From NCBI RefSeq assembly GCF_002930645.1, contig NZ_PSNW01000009.1:124001-188000 (forward strand): 64,000 bases of DNA. Reading direction: 5' to 3'. The notes under the pieces are model-generated. The model had not been told where the DNA came from, did not search any database, and saw only the letters and a list, made by a program, of their open reading frames with translations. Position numbers and translations under genes: made by a program. Shown here piece by piece: positions 7,989 through 18,700 of the stretch (its first letter is position 1; the number at the start of each line of letters is the position of its first letter). The DNA comes from Solimonas fluminis (lineage in GTDB: Bacteria; Pseudomonadota; Gammaproteobacteria; Nevskiales; Nevskiaceae).

Positions 7989-9141
7989 CGACAATCTCCA
8001 GTCGCGAAGCCTGGAGCGCCGGCAGCACGCCTCCGAGGATTCCCATGAACATCGAAAACAGCAGCACCTGAAAGGCGATGCCGGGGGTCATGACCAGGCG
8101 GAACACGACCTCCGAGAAGGTCTGCACGTTGGTCGTGGAAATCTCGATCATCTGCATGAAGGACGCCGCGAACAGCCCGGCGGCGCCAGCGACGAACCCC
8201 AGCAGGGCCGCCTCCTGGATGAAGGCCATCACGATGTTGCCGCGGCGGAACCCCAGGGCGCGCAGCGTGCCGATCTCGCGCGTGCGGTTGGCGACGCTGG
8301 CGTACATGGTGATCATGGCACCGATGATGGCGCCCACCGAGAAGATGATGGTGATGGTCTTGCCCAGGATGCCGATGAAGTTGGCCAGCTTCTCGGACTG
8401 GTCGGCATAGAACTGCCGCTCGCGCTTCACGTCGGCCTTGATCTGCGGCTGGCGCATCAGCGCCTCGACGAATCCCGTGTAGCTGCCCTCGTCGCGCAGC
8501 CCGACGACCAGCGAGGAAAAGGCCTGGCGCCGGAAGGCCTGCATCATCTGCTCGCCGTCGCCCCAGATCTCCGAGTCGAATCCGCTGCTGCCGGCGTCGA
8601 AGACGCCCACCACGTCCCAGTTGCGCATGCCGAAGGCGATGCTGTCGCCGATGCGCAGGCCGACGTTGCCGCGCGCCATCGCCGAACCGACGATGATCTC
8701 GGAGGATCCAGGGCGGAACTGCCGGCCGGAAACGATGCGGGCCTGCGGACGCATCTCCAGCCCGTTGGCCGTGGTGCCGCGCACGACGACGTTGGCCAGG
8801 CCGCCGGAACCCTTGCGGGGCATGTTGACCAGCACCAGCACCTCGCGCGAGATGCGTGCCCTGCCCTCGGGCGAGGTTGCCAGGCCCGGCAGCGACTCGA
8901 CCATGTTGGCCTGCTCGCGGGTAATGGTGCTCTGCACCTCGGTCTGGGAACCCTGGCGGATGATCACCACGTTGCTGTCGGAGCCGGTGCCGCCGAGCGT
9001 GTGGCGCAGGCCCTCCGCCATCATCAGCACGGTGGCGAAGACGAAGACCACCAGGGCCATGCCTGCCGCGGTCAGCACGGTGGTCAGCTTGCGCGCATAG
9101 AGATTGCGCGCCACGTAGGAGAACGACAGGCCGGTCTTCAC
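7969..9141 (-). CDS. FtsX/MacB-type ABC permease, second of a pair
   Basis: A 390-residue permease with the FtsX topology: one N-terminal helix (about 20-42), a large periplasmic MacB-like domain (about 45-265) and three C-terminal helices (about 272-295, 318-345, 365-385). The conserved REIGTLRALGFRRGNI coupling segment follows the first of these three helices, and the protein ends with a basic juxtamembrane tail (ASRLEIVDALR). It starts at GTG 9141, overlapping the stop of the upstream FtsX gene as GTGA. With that gene and the ATPase at 10307 it would form a heterodimeric type VII ABC transporter, a class that transduces energy to periplasmic partners or extrudes lipids and peptides through an adaptor and TolC. 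Confidence 0.9.
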   Translation of the reverse strand: MKTGLSFSYVARNLYARKLTTVLTAAGMALVVFVFATVLMMAEGLRHTLGGTGSDSNVVIIRQGSQTEVQSTITREQANMVESLPGLATSPEGRARISREVLVLVNMPRKGSGGLANVVVRGTTANGLEMRPQARIVSGRQFRPGSSEIIVGSAMARGNVGLRIGDSIAFGMRNWDVVGVFDAGSSGFDSEIWGDGEQMMQAFRRQAFSSLVVGLRDEGSYTGFVEALMRQPQIKADVKRERQFYADQSEKLANFIGILGKTITIIFSVGAIIGAMITMYASVANRTREIGTLRALGFRRGNIVMAFIQEAALLGFVAGAAGLFAASFMQMIEISTTNVQTFSEVVFRLVMTPGIAFQVLLFSMFMGILGGVLPALQASRLEIVDALRSA

Positions 9142-10304
9142 GTGACCGCCCTCAGGCCGTCGACGATGCGCACGCGGCTGCTGTTCCAGGCCGGCGCCAG
9201 CGCGGCGCAGATGCCTATCAGCAGCGACGAGGCGACCTGCAGCGCCACCGTGGCGGGCGTCACCGTGAACACCAGGAACAGGTCGCGCGTGGCACGGAAG
9301 AAGGCATCGGCCAGCGGAAAGGTCAGCGCCACGCCCAGCAGCCCGCCGGCCAGGGACATGCTCAGCGATTCACCCAGGATCAGCACCGAGACGAAGCGGT
9401 CATGGAAGCCCAGCGCCTTGAGCGTGGCGTACTCGCGCATGCGTTCGCGGGCGGCCATGGCCATGGTGTTGGCCATCACCGCCATGATGATCAGGATCAC
9501 GACATAGGCCACGGTCTGGATCGCGATCAGGATCGTGTCCACCATCGCGATGAAGCCGAGCTGGAAGGCCTTCTGCGTCTCGGTGCGCGTCTCGGCCAGC
9601 GAGTTGCGGAAACCGCTGTCGATGGCTGCCGATACCGCAGCCGACTCGCCGGGGTCCTTGATGTTGATCACGAACACGCCGACGCGGTCGGCCAGGGACG
9701 GCAGCAGGGCCTTGATCTTCTCGTTGACGTAGCTCCAGTGCAGCAAGAACTGGCCCTCGTCGACCTTGTCGTCCGCGCCCTCGTAGACGCCGCGGATCGT
9801 GAAGCTCCAGGTGCCTGGATAGATGGTGCCCTTCAGAGGCACCTGGTCGCCGATCTTCCAGCCGTTCTTCTGCATGGTCTTGCGGCCGACGATGACGCCG
9901 CGGCGGTCGCGCTTGAAGGCCGCCAGCTGCTCGGGCGGCACGACGAACTCCGGGTAGACGTCGAAGTAGGTCTCGGCATCCACCGCGAACTGCGGGAAGA
10001 AGTGCTTCTCGTCGATGTAGATGCCGCCGAACCAGATCGCCCAGGTCACATCCTTGACCCCCGGCACGCGGCGGATGCGCTCGCCGTAGGTCACCGGCAG
10101 CGAGAAGCTCAGCGAGGCCTCGGCCCGCGTGATCAGGCGGGCGGAGGAACTGAGCTCGGCACCGGCGTACCAGGAGTCCACCACGGTGCGCAGCAAGCCG
10201 AAGGAGACGATCGCCACCGCGATGCCGGCAATGGTCAGGCCGGTGCGCAGGCGATGCCGCCACATGTTCTTGCTGGCGAGCCGGACAACGTAGGAGGCCA
10301 TCAT
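9138..10304 (-). CDS. FtsX/MacB-type ABC permease, first of a pair
   Basis: A 388-residue permease with the same topology as its downstream partner: a helix at about 18-38, a periplasmic domain to about 265, and three C-terminal helices (about 270-295, 320-345, 355-378). The coupling segment is MREYATLKALGFHDRF, and the ending SSRVRIVDGLRAV is typical. The start at 10304 (MMASYV) lies 2 nt past the ATPase stop, and ATG 10301 is equally possible. The two permeases are only distantly alike in their periplasmic domains, which argues for a heterodimer (as in LolCE) rather than a recent duplication. Confidence 0.9.
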   Translation of the reverse strand: MMASYVVRLASKNMWRHRLRTGLTIAGIAVAIVSFGLLRTVVDSWYAGAELSSSARLITRAEASLSFSLPVTYGERIRRVPGVKDVTWAIWFGGIYIDEKHFFPQFAVDAETYFDVYPEFVVPPEQLAAFKRDRRGVIVGRKTMQKNGWKIGDQVPLKGTIYPGTWSFTIRGVYEGADDKVDEGQFLLHWSYVNEKIKALLPSLADRVGVFVINIKDPGESAAVSAAIDSGFRNSLAETRTETQKAFQLGFIAMVDTILIAIQTVAYVVILIIMAVMANTMAMAARERMREYATLKALGFHDRFVSVLILGESLSMSLAGGLLGVALTFPLADAFFRATRDLFLVFTVTPATVALQVASSLLIGICAALAPAWNSSRVRIVDGLRAVT

Positions 10305-10306
10305 GG

Positions 10307-10999
<693 letters not shown>

Positions 11000-11002
11000 C
11001 GG

Positions 11003-12217
11003 CTACTTGGCCGCGGCCAGCTTCACGCGCTTGCCGTCACGCAGCTTGCCGGGATTCAGCACCAGGGTCTCGCCGGTCTTCAGCTCGCCCTGTATCTCCC
11101 GCACGCCGCCCAGCTGCACGCCCGCCTTCACCGGCACCGCACGCACCCGGCCCTCGCCGTCCACCACGTAGACGCGGCTGTCGGCACCCTCGCCCGCGAT
11201 GGCCTCCGGGTTGGCGGCCAGCACCGGCTTCTGGTTGGCCACGTCCACCGCCCGGGACAGGAAACCGACGCGGGCGCTCATGTCCGGCAGGATGCTGGCG
11301 TCGGCATCGAGGATGCGCACCTTGGTGGTCACGGTGGCGCTGGAGCGGTTCACCGCCGGCACGACCACGCTGACCTCGCCGCGGTAGCGGCGGTCCGGGA
11401 AGGCATCCAGCACGATCTCGCAGGGCTGGCCGACCTTGATCGAGGCCAGCGAGGATTCGGATACCTCGGCGTCCACCTCCAGCGTGCTCATGTCGGCCAT
11501 CACCACGACCGCGCCCTTGGCGTCCGCCGCCGACGACAGCGGCGTGACGATGTCGCCGACATTGGCCGAGCGCGAGATCACCACGCCGTCGAAGGGGGCG
11601 CGGATCTGGGTGTATTCCACGCCGCTGCGGGCGTACTCCTCGTTGGCCTTGGCGGCATCCAGCGCCGCCTTGGCGCTGGCCTGGCTGGCCACCGCACGGG
11701 CATGGCGCGACTTGGCGTCCTGCATGTTGAGCAGCGATACGAGCTTCTTCCTGAACAGCACGTTGAAGCGCTCGAGGTTGCGCTGGGCATCCTCCAGTTC
11801 GTTCTGCGCGGTGGTCAGGGCCGCCGCCGCTACCGCCGTATTGGCCACCGCCGCATGGTAGGTCGCCTCCACGTCGCGGCTTTCCAGGCGCGCCACCACG
11901 GTGCCTTCCTTGACGGTATCGCCCTCGCTGACGCCCAGCCATTCGACGCGGCCGGTGCCCTTGGAGGCGACCGCGGCCTTGCGCCGCGCCACGACGTAGC
12001 CGGTGGAATTCAGCAGCAGGTACTGCTGCGAGGGCCAGGCGGTGACCACCTGCGTGGTCTGCACCGACGCCGCCGAGGGCACCAGCATGTAGAGCAGCAG
12101 CAGGACGCCGGCACCGATCAGCAGGTGGCGGCGCTGCAGGCGGAACTTTCCCGAGGCCTTGGGCGCGGCCTTGCCGTCGCGGTTGACCCGCAGCTTGCCC
12201 AGATCGATGTCGTTCAA
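11003..12217 (-). CDS. HlyD/MacA/DevB-family periplasmic adaptor
   Basis: A 404-residue membrane fusion protein. One TM helix (about 31-48) anchors it, followed by the lipoyl half-motif and beta-barrel (STGYVVARRKAAVASKGTGR), a coiled-coil hairpin of about 100 residues (about 105-205), the second lipoyl half (IRAPFDGVVISR) and a membrane-proximal domain ending DGKRVKL. It should link the FtsX/ATPase pump to the TolC-like channel. The only plausible start is TTG at 12217, which overlaps the upstream stop as TTGA and has AGGA about 10 nt upstream; no ATG or GTG occurs before the TM helix. TTG use suggests low or coupled translation. Confidence 0.88.
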   Translation of the reverse strand: MNDIDLGKLRVNRDGKAAPKASGKFRLQRRHLLIGAGVLLLLYMLVPSAASVQTTQVVTAWPSQQYLLLNSTGYVVARRKAAVASKGTGRVEWLGVSEGDTVKEGTVVARLESRDVEATYHAAVANTAVAAAALTTAQNELEDAQRNLERFNVLFRKKLVSLLNMQDAKSRHARAVASQASAKAALDAAKANEEYARSGVEYTQIRAPFDGVVISRSANVGDIVTPLSSAADAKGAVVVMADMSTLEVDAEVSESSLASIKVGQPCEIVLDAFPDRRYRGEVSVVVPAVNRSSATVTTKVRILDADASILPDMSARVGFLSRAVDVANQKPVLAANPEAIAGEGADSRVYVVDGEGRVRAVPVKAGVQLGGVREIQGELKTGETLVLNPGKLRDGKRVKLAAAK

Positions 12218-13431
12218 GTCGTCAGTCCTGCTTTGGTGAAATGCTGCTGGTAGGCGGCCACCAGTTCGTCGAGTTGGCCGCGGTGGTTGTAGGCGGCCGG
12301 TGCCGAGAAACTGATGACGGTGAAGTCCGGATAGTTCAGAAACACGGTGTTGAGCTTGCCCACCGCGCCCGGTATGCCGTAGATCATCGCGGCCTCGAAG
12401 CCCGGGAAGCTGTAGGTCTCGGCCCTCATGTTGCCCATCGACACCACGCCGCCGGTCGGCAGGCCGGGGTTCACGGTGTACAGCACGGTGTCGATCTTGG
12501 GACGCAGCTGGCGCACCATGAACCAGATCGGCAGCCACAGCAGGACGCGGACGCCGGGGAACTGGCGGCAGTCGGCGAAGGCGCGCAGGCGCTGGTTGAG
12601 CTGCTGCACCAGGGTCCGCGGCGTCGAGTCGGCCGGCACGTTCAGGCGCAGGTAGCCGGTCAGGTTGCCGATGCCCATCTCGTCGGTGCGCAGGCCGCGG
12701 TAGTCCACCGGAATGGTGAAGCCCACCTCGCCGGGCTCGCGGCGGCGGGCCCAGTCGGCCAGGAACAGCGCCGTCTTGGGCAGCAGCTGGGAGACGTTGT
12801 TGCCGATCACGGCGCGGCGCCAGACGTAGCTCAGCGTCTCGCGGCCGCTCTCGGCCGGCGCCAGCACCGGGATGCAGGAGACCGGCGCGGTCTTGGGTTC
12901 CTCGGGCACCTGGTCCTTGTGCTGCGCCTGCACGTCGAGATCGGTGATGCTCGACGAGGAGCCCTGCAGCGGCTCTCCGCGCATCGCCTTGCAGACCTCG
13001 TTGACCCAGTGCAGGAAACCGCGGCCGTCGATGGCGGCATGCAGCGTGCGGAACACCAGGCGGGTGCGGCCATCGCGGCAGGGCACCACCAGCACGTCGG
13101 CCACCGGGCCGCCGCGCAGGGCATCGAGGCGCTGCTGCAGGAAGGGAGCGCCCTGCTCGCTGTTGCCGTCCCAGTCGGCCAGCGGGAGGCCCCGCACCTG
13201 CGGCGCGATGCCGCTGTCCACCCATTTGGAGAAGCCCAGGAAGCCGCGCAGGCGCACGCGGATGGCCGGGTTGGCCTCGGCAGCCTGGTCGACGGCGCGC
13301 TGCAGCGCGGCGGGATCCACCGTGCCCGCGCCTTCGATGATGCCGTCGACGTGGTAGCGATAAACCTCGTTGAGCACCAGCGAGTAGCGCTCCAGTGCCG
13401 ACACGCGGCGGACGTAACGGGGGGACTTCAT
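12214..13431 (-). CDS. Condensation-fold (PapA/WS-DGAT-like) acyltransferase A
   Basis: A 405-residue member of the condensation/CoA-dependent acyltransferase fold, related to the gene at 6744. The catalytic motif reads T-L-H-A-A-I-D-G (His131, Asp135, Gly136), again with the catalytic His but not the preceding one. The N-terminal half has the expected ALQRAVDQAAEANPAIRVRL pattern of the fold, and the C-terminal half has an INPGLPTGG-like region and NMRAETYSF. The ATG at 13431 has GGAG about 8 nt upstream. It precedes the adaptor with a TTGA overlap, tying acyl transfer to the export genes. Two such enzymes in one cluster suggest two acylation events or one acyl transfer plus chain release (inference). 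Confidence 0.75.
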   Translation of the reverse strand: MKSPRYVRRVSALERYSLVLNEVYRYHVDGIIEGAGTVDPAALQRAVDQAAEANPAIRVRLRGFLGFSKWVDSGIAPQVRGLPLADWDGNSEQGAPFLQQRLDALRGGPVADVLVVPCRDGRTRLVFRTLHAAIDGRGFLHWVNEVCKAMRGEPLQGSSSSITDLDVQAQHKDQVPEEPKTAPVSCIPVLAPAESGRETLSYVWRRAVIGNNVSQLLPKTALFLADWARRREPGEVGFTIPVDYRGLRTDEMGIGNLTGYLRLNVPADSTPRTLVQQLNQRLRAFADCRQFPGVRVLLWLPIWFMVRQLRPKIDTVLYTVNPGLPTGGVVSMGNMRAETYSFPGFEAAMIYGIPGAVGKLNTVFLNYPDFTVISFSAPAAYNHRGQLDELVAAYQQHFTKAGLTT

Positions 13432-13459
13432 GCCTTCTCCAGGGTGTTTCTTGTCGTTG

Positions 13460-14248
13460 TCAGGCGGCGATCCCGAGCGCCGGGGCGCCATCCACCGACA
13501 GGAAGCGGTCGACCAGCGCGCGCAGCGCGGCCGGCGATTCCTCGATGACGTAGTGGCCGCAGTCCAGCAGTTCCAGCTGCGCCCGGGGCAGCGTGCGCAG
13601 CAGGTGCTGACCGGCAGCCAGGCAGGGCGAGCGGCGTCCGTACACCAGCAGCACGGGGCGATCCAGCGCCGCCAGCTCGGCGTCCGGCTCGGAGGCCATC
13701 GCCAGCACGTCGCGCATCAGGGTGGAACCGAAGAACAGGGCCGAGAGGCGCTGGTGCAGGCGCTCGCGGCGGCGGCCGGTCAGGCCCACGAGGTGGTTCT
13801 CGACGTAGTCCGCCAGCGCCGCCGGCGAGGTCACGCCGAGCAGGCTGGGCGCCACGTAGTCGCGCGCCGGCATCGGCGCGTCCACCAGCACCAGGCGTCG
13901 CAGCTGCCGCGGATGGCGCAGCGCGAAGCGCAGGGCCACCAGCGCCCCCATGCTGTGGCCCACCAGGTCCACCGGCTGGCCGGAGAGGCCGTGGTGCGCG
14001 ATCACCGCCTGCAGGTCCGCCGCCTGGCTGTCCAGGTCGAAGCCGGAGCCCGGGATGCTGCTGCCGCCGTGGCCGCGCTGGTCGTAGAGCACTACGCGGC
14101 GTTCGCCGGACAACGGCGTCGCCACCGACGAGTACCAGCTCGCCATGTTGCCCGAGACCAGGCCGTGCAGCATCACCACGGCCGAACCCTTGTCGCGGCC
14201 GAGGTCCATCGAGGACAGCTCGGCGCCATTCACGGAGATCATTTGCAT
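13460..14248 (-). CDS. Alpha/beta hydrolase, possible release enzyme
   Basis: A 262-residue alpha/beta hydrolase fold protein. The oxyanion HG (LHGLVSG, about 28-33), the nucleophile elbow GHSMGA with Ser99, and the catalytic His (CGHYV, His232) are all in place. The position where the acid is usually found, after the VLLVYG strand, reads GRRSPC, with Ser207 in place of Asp; the acid may come from another strand or the enzyme may be altered. Given its place between the glycosyltransferase and an acyltransferase, it could free the chain from an ACP or trim the lipid. The PKSs carry no thioesterase domain of their own. Start ATG 14248; ATG 14242 is an alternative. Confidence 0.8.
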   Translation of the reverse strand: MQMISVNGAELSSMDLGRDKGSAVVMLHGLVSGNMASWYSSVATPLSGERRVVLYDQRGHGGSSIPGSGFDLDSQAADLQAVIAHHGLSGQPVDLVGHSMGALVALRFALRHPRQLRRLVLVDAPMPARDYVAPSLLGVTSPAALADYVENHLVGLTGRRRERLHQRLSALFFGSTLMRDVLAMASEPDAELAALDRPVLLVYGRRSPCLAAGQHLLRTLPRAQLELLDCGHYVIEESPAALRALVDRFLSVDGAPALGIAA

Positions 14249-14250
14249 GA

Positions 14251-15432
14251 CTAGGCTAGCTCCAGGGATGCCGGCGCCGCGGCTGCGAGCGCCAGGATGA
14301 TTCGCGCCGCCCCGGGAGCCCCCGGGGCGGCCAGCAGTTCTTGCGAGAGCCGCCGCGCGCTGTCGGCCAGCGAGGGCGTGCCCAGCAGGTTGGCGATGGC
14401 CGTGCGCATCGCCGCCGCCGTGACCTTGCCCTGGCGCACGAACAGCGCGGCACCGGCGTCGATCACCTGGCGCGCGATCACCGGCTGGTCGTCGCGGATC
14501 GGCGCGACGATCATCGGCAGGCCGCAGGACAGGGCCTCGCAGACGGTGTTGTGCCCGGCATGGCAGATCACGCCGTCGACATGGCGCAGCAGTTCGGTCT
14601 GAGGCACGTAGCCGCGCACCAGCACGTTGTCCGGCGCGCTTGCCGCCAGCGACTCCGGCGCCACCAGCACGGCCTGCACCTCCGGCATGCCGGAGACGGC
14701 TTCCATCACCACCTCGAAGAAGCGGGTATCGCGGTCGCGGCTGACCGTGCCCAGGGACACCAGCAGCTTGCGGCGGTCCTGGCGCAGCCACTCCCAGGGG
14801 AACTCGATCTGGCGGCGCCCCTCGCCGCGCACCGGGCCGACGAAGGCGTAGGGCGCATCCACCCGCGCATGGCGGTCACCGGGGAGGGTCTCGATGGAGA
14901 ACACGATGACCCGGTGCGGCGAGAAGTCCGGCCGCTCGACGATCAGGTCCTCCGGCAGGTAGCGGCGCTGCAGCGCCAGGTACTGCTCGGCCACCCAGGC
15001 ATCCAGCACCGGCGACATCTTCAGGATCGAGGCCGAGGTGGTGACCTGGCTGACCCAGGGGACGCCCAGCTTGCGCGCAACCAGGGCGCCGCCCAGCATC
15101 TGGTGGTCCACCACCATGGCGTCCGGCGAGAAGTCGCGCACGGCCGCTTCCATCGGCGCCAGCACGCGCTCGGCCAGCGGCAGCGCATAGTCCTCGAAGA
15201 ACAGCCGCACGCTCTCCAGGCCGCGAACCTGCGGCGCGGCGATGCCGGGATCGGCGCCGTCGCCATGGTCCAGGGCATAGACGCGCGCGCCCTCCGGCAG
15301 CTTGTCGCCGATCTGCGCCGCATGCACCGCCCAGGCCAGCTCGTGTCCCTGGCGGGACAGCGCATCGGCCACGGCCAGTGCCGGGTTCAGGTGCCCGGTC
15401 AGCGGCGGAACGGTGAAGAGGATGCGCGCCAT
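14251..15432 (-). CDS. UGT/MGT-type (GT1) glycosyltransferase
   Basis: A 393-residue GT-B fold enzyme of the GT1 family. The N-terminus has PPLTGHLNPALAVADAL with the catalytic-type His of GHLNP. The C-terminal half carries the nucleotide-sugar signature (ICHAGHNTVCEALSCGLPMI followed by DDQP), including the H-x-G-x-N-T and the D-Q pair. Relatives include macrolide glycosyltransferases, sterol glucosyltransferases and RhlB. In this cluster it should attach a sugar to the hydroxyl of the polyketide-type chain, the role HglT plays for heterocyst glycolipids (inference). The sugar donor cannot be told from sequence. The ATG at 15432 is 8 nt past the ACP stop. Confidence 0.88.
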   Translation of the reverse strand: MARILFTVPPLTGHLNPALAVADALSRQGHELAWAVHAAQIGDKLPEGARVYALDHGDGADPGIAAPQVRGLESVRLFFEDYALPLAERVLAPMEAAVRDFSPDAMVVDHQMLGGALVARKLGVPWVSQVTTSASILKMSPVLDAWVAEQYLALQRRYLPEDLIVERPDFSPHRVIVFSIETLPGDRHARVDAPYAFVGPVRGEGRRQIEFPWEWLRQDRRKLLVSLGTVSRDRDTRFFEVVMEAVSGMPEVQAVLVAPESLAASAPDNVLVRGYVPQTELLRHVDGVICHAGHNTVCEALSCGLPMIVAPIRDDQPVIARQVIDAGAALFVRQGKVTAAAMRTAIANLLGTPSLADSARRLSQELLAAPGAPGAARIILALAAAAPASLELA

Positions 15433-15440
15433 GTGCGGAC

Positions 15441-15731
15441 TCAGCCCTGTTCCGGCACCGCGCCGGCGATGAAGGAAGCCAGCTCGCCCACCGACAGGCC
15501 GATCAGCTCGTGGATGCTCTTGCCGGACAGCCAGCCGACGATATCGAGCTGCGTGCCGTAATGCGCCTGGATCGCGTCGGCGATCTTCACGAACTCGATG
15601 CTCTCGATCTCCAGGTCGGTATTGAAGCGGGTCTCGCCTTCGATCTCGAAGTCCTGGATCCAGTCCTCGTTGATGGTGCTGCGGATCTTGCCGATCACCA
15701 GGGAGAGGATGTCGTCGTAGTGCTTGCTCAT
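15441..15731 (-). CDS. Free-standing acyl carrier protein
   Basis: A 96-residue acyl carrier protein of four-helix type. The phosphopantetheine site is Ser44 within TDLEIESIEFVKI. The usual Asp before the Ser is Glu, and the following Leu is Ile, as in some carriers specialised for starter units or modification. The modifying phosphopantetheinyl transferase is probably the C-terminal domain of the adjacent PKS. Being separate from the two ACPs built into the large synthase, it may load a starter, or hold the chain for the glycosyl- or acyltransferases (inference). It lies 30 nt downstream of PKS2 and 8 nt upstream of the glycosyltransferase. Confidence 0.88.
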   Translation of the reverse strand: MSKHYDDILSLVIGKIRSTINEDWIQDFEIEGETRFNTDLEIESIEFVKIADAIQAHYGTQLDIVGWLSGKSIHELIGLSVGELASFIAGAVPEQG

Positions 15732-15761
15732 CTTTCTTGTTTTCCTGAAATCTTCCCGGAG

Positions 15762-18700
15762 TCAGCCCTGCGCCGCCTCGGCGATGGCCTCGGCCCGTTC
15801 CTGCGGTGCCGCCGGCAGGCTCCAGCCGACGATGCAGTCGCGCAGCGGATGGGTGACCACCCAGCGGCCGTTGACGCAAAGGCAGTCGCCGTCGCGGGCC
15901 TCGATCACGTAGTCGCGCGGCCGTCCCTGCAGCCCGGTCCCGGCGGCCTTGGCCACCACTTCCTTGGCGACCCAGCCGCGGGTGTACTCGGCGTCAGGGT
16001 CGGCGCCGGCCAGCAACGCCAGTTCCGCCGGCGTGAAGGCCATCTCCAGGAAACCGGGCTCGCGCGGCTCGATGCGCTCGATGTCGATGCCCACCGGCTG
16101 CTCGCCGACGATGGCCACCGCGAGCTTGCCCTTGTGCGCCAGCGAGACCTGCAGGCCCTCCGGCAGGGTGGAGGTGACGTTGGCCCGCAGGCGCGGCGCA
16201 CCGGCCTCGTCGTTGATCACGGTGAATTCCTGCGGCCACACGGCGTCGATGCCGCGTTCGCGCCGCAGCCAGGCGCGCACGGCGTCCTTGGCGGCGACGC
16301 GCCCGGCCAGCCACTGGCGGCGGCGGCGCGGCGACAGCGTGTCGTAGGCGGCGCGCTCGCCGGCACTGAGATAGCGGCGGCTGATGTAGTCGCGCAGGAT
16401 CGCGGTGTCGTAGCGGTCCTCGAACAGGGCGACGTTGGGCGGCACGAACTGCGAGGCCTGCAGCTGCGACAGCTTGCGGCTGGCCACCCAGAAAGCCTTG
16501 TCCATCTGGTAGCGGCGCGTGCGCCAGCCGCCGATGGCGATGCGCAGGCGACCCTGGGCATCGCGCAGCTGGTGGTCGGTGACGCAGTTCAGCTCGTCCA
16601 GCTCCGCGATGCGGACCTGGGCTTCCAGTTCTTCGCCGGGAGCCGGGTCCGGGGCGAAGAAGCGGATGGAATCGACGCCGATCGGCATCGCCAGGCAATC
16701 CTGCGGCTGTTCCATGACCCAGTAGCCGGCGAGCTGCCCCATGTTGTCGAGCAGGGCGCCCTTGCCTTCCGGCACGCGCAGGCGGCCGTCGATGCCGTTG
16801 TCGCCGATGCCCCGGAAGGCGGCCACGCCCTGGTAGGCCGGCCCATGGAACATCCAGCCTTCGCGGTACAGGTCGGCGGCGTCCACCGCCGTGGCGCGCG
16901 GCGACTGCAGCGGCGCCGCTGCGCCCAGCTCGGCCGGCGGATACTCCGCCGCGACGCGGACCTCGGCCTTGAAGTAGCCGACGATCTCGGTCTCGATGCG
17001 GTCGTCCGCGATCCATTTCAGCGTGATGTCGACATTGAGCTGGCGCGACACCGCCAGCCAGCTGTAGGCCTGGATGCGGGCGACCTCCACCACCTTCAGC
17101 GCAGGCAGGGCCTCCTCCACCGCCTCGCGCACCAGCATGACCTCCATGGTCATCGGCACTACCGGGTGGCGGTCGGCGACGATCGGCCAGCCCGGACGCT
17201 GCGGGTAGAGCTCGTGGTCGCAGACGTAGGGAATGGTCCGGCCGATGTCGAGCAGGCGCTGCACGCGGCCCGGCAGCGCCGGCCGGCCGGCGGGAGGTGC
17301 GGCAGCGGCGGCGCCCTGCCCGCGATGCTGCTGCCAGGCTGCCAGCACCTCTCGGCCGGCGCGCTCGATGTCGGCCAGCGTGTCGCGCACCAGGCGGCCC
17401 ACGGGATCGTTGGCGGCCACCGGCGGCAGGCCGGATGCGGCGGACGGCGACAGGCGCGCCGGCAGCAACTCCGGCTCCAGCGGCTGCGGCAGGCGCACCA
17501 GCGGCACGCCCAGCGACAGGCGACGGCTGCCCGCGCTGCGCACCGGTTCCGGCACGGCGGCCGGCAGCGGCGGCGCGGCCACCAGCAGGCGGGTATCGAA
17601 CTGGGCGCCCTCCACCCACAGCGCGGCGCAGAGCTGCTGCAGCTGCGCCATGCCGCTGCGTGCCTCGTGGTTGGCGCGCAGCGCCAGGTGCGGGCGGCCG
17701 GACAGTGTGTCGTCGATGAAGCCGGTCAGCGAACCGGTGCCCACCTCGACGAACACGCGGAAGCCCTCGTCGTGCAGCTTTCCGGTCAGTTCGCGGAAGC
17801 GCACCGGCTGCAGCAGGTGATCCAGGGCCAGCTGGCGCTTGCCTTCGAGATCCGGCGGGAACGGCGCCGTGCTGGTCGCCGACCATACCGGCACGGCCGG
17901 CTCCACCAGCTCGGCGGCGCCGAAGAACTCGCGGTACCAGTCCATGTGGCCGGCGAACAGCGGCGAGTGGAAGCCGGAAACGAAGGGCAGCACGTTGGCG
18001 AAGATGGCCGACTCGCGCAGGCGAGCCGCCACCACGGCGATGGACTCGCGCGAGCCGCAGGCGATGACCTGGTGCGGGCAGTTGTCGTGCGAGATCGCGA
18101 TACGCTCCAGGCCCTGCATGGCCGCGCGCAGGCGCGCCTCGTCGCAGGAAGCGGCGAGGAACTGCAGATCCGGGAACTTCACGGAGTCGAAGTCCAGGCC
18201 GGCGTTGGTGCGGTCGGAGAGGGCCTGGTCCATCATCCCGGAGCAGAGCATGGCGCTCCACTCGCCCACGCTGTGCCCGGCGTAGGCGTCGGCCTGGATG
18301 CCCAGCTCGCCCAGCCGGTCGAACAGGTAGCGGTTGAAGCCGAGCAGCCCCACCACCATGCGGCTCAGCGAGACGCTGGGGTCCTGCGCCTCGCAGTGCG
18401 GCGGCAGCGGCTTGCCGAAGTACCCGGCGAGGTCCGCCGCCTGCGGCTGGAACGTGCTGTCCACGCCGGGGAACACGAAGGCCAGCTTGCCGCCGCCCTC
18501 GCCGAGCAGGCCGGCCGGCGAGAACCAGATCTGCTGGCGGCCCGGCCAGGGCTTGCCGCTGGCCACGGCCTTGCGCGCGGTGGCCAGCTTCTTCGCATCC
18601 GGCGACAGTACCAGCAGGCGGCAGCGGCCAGGCTGCGGCTCGGCGTCGCGCTCGCCGGCATCCAGACGCGCCAGCAGCTGCTGCGGCGTGTCGGCCGACA

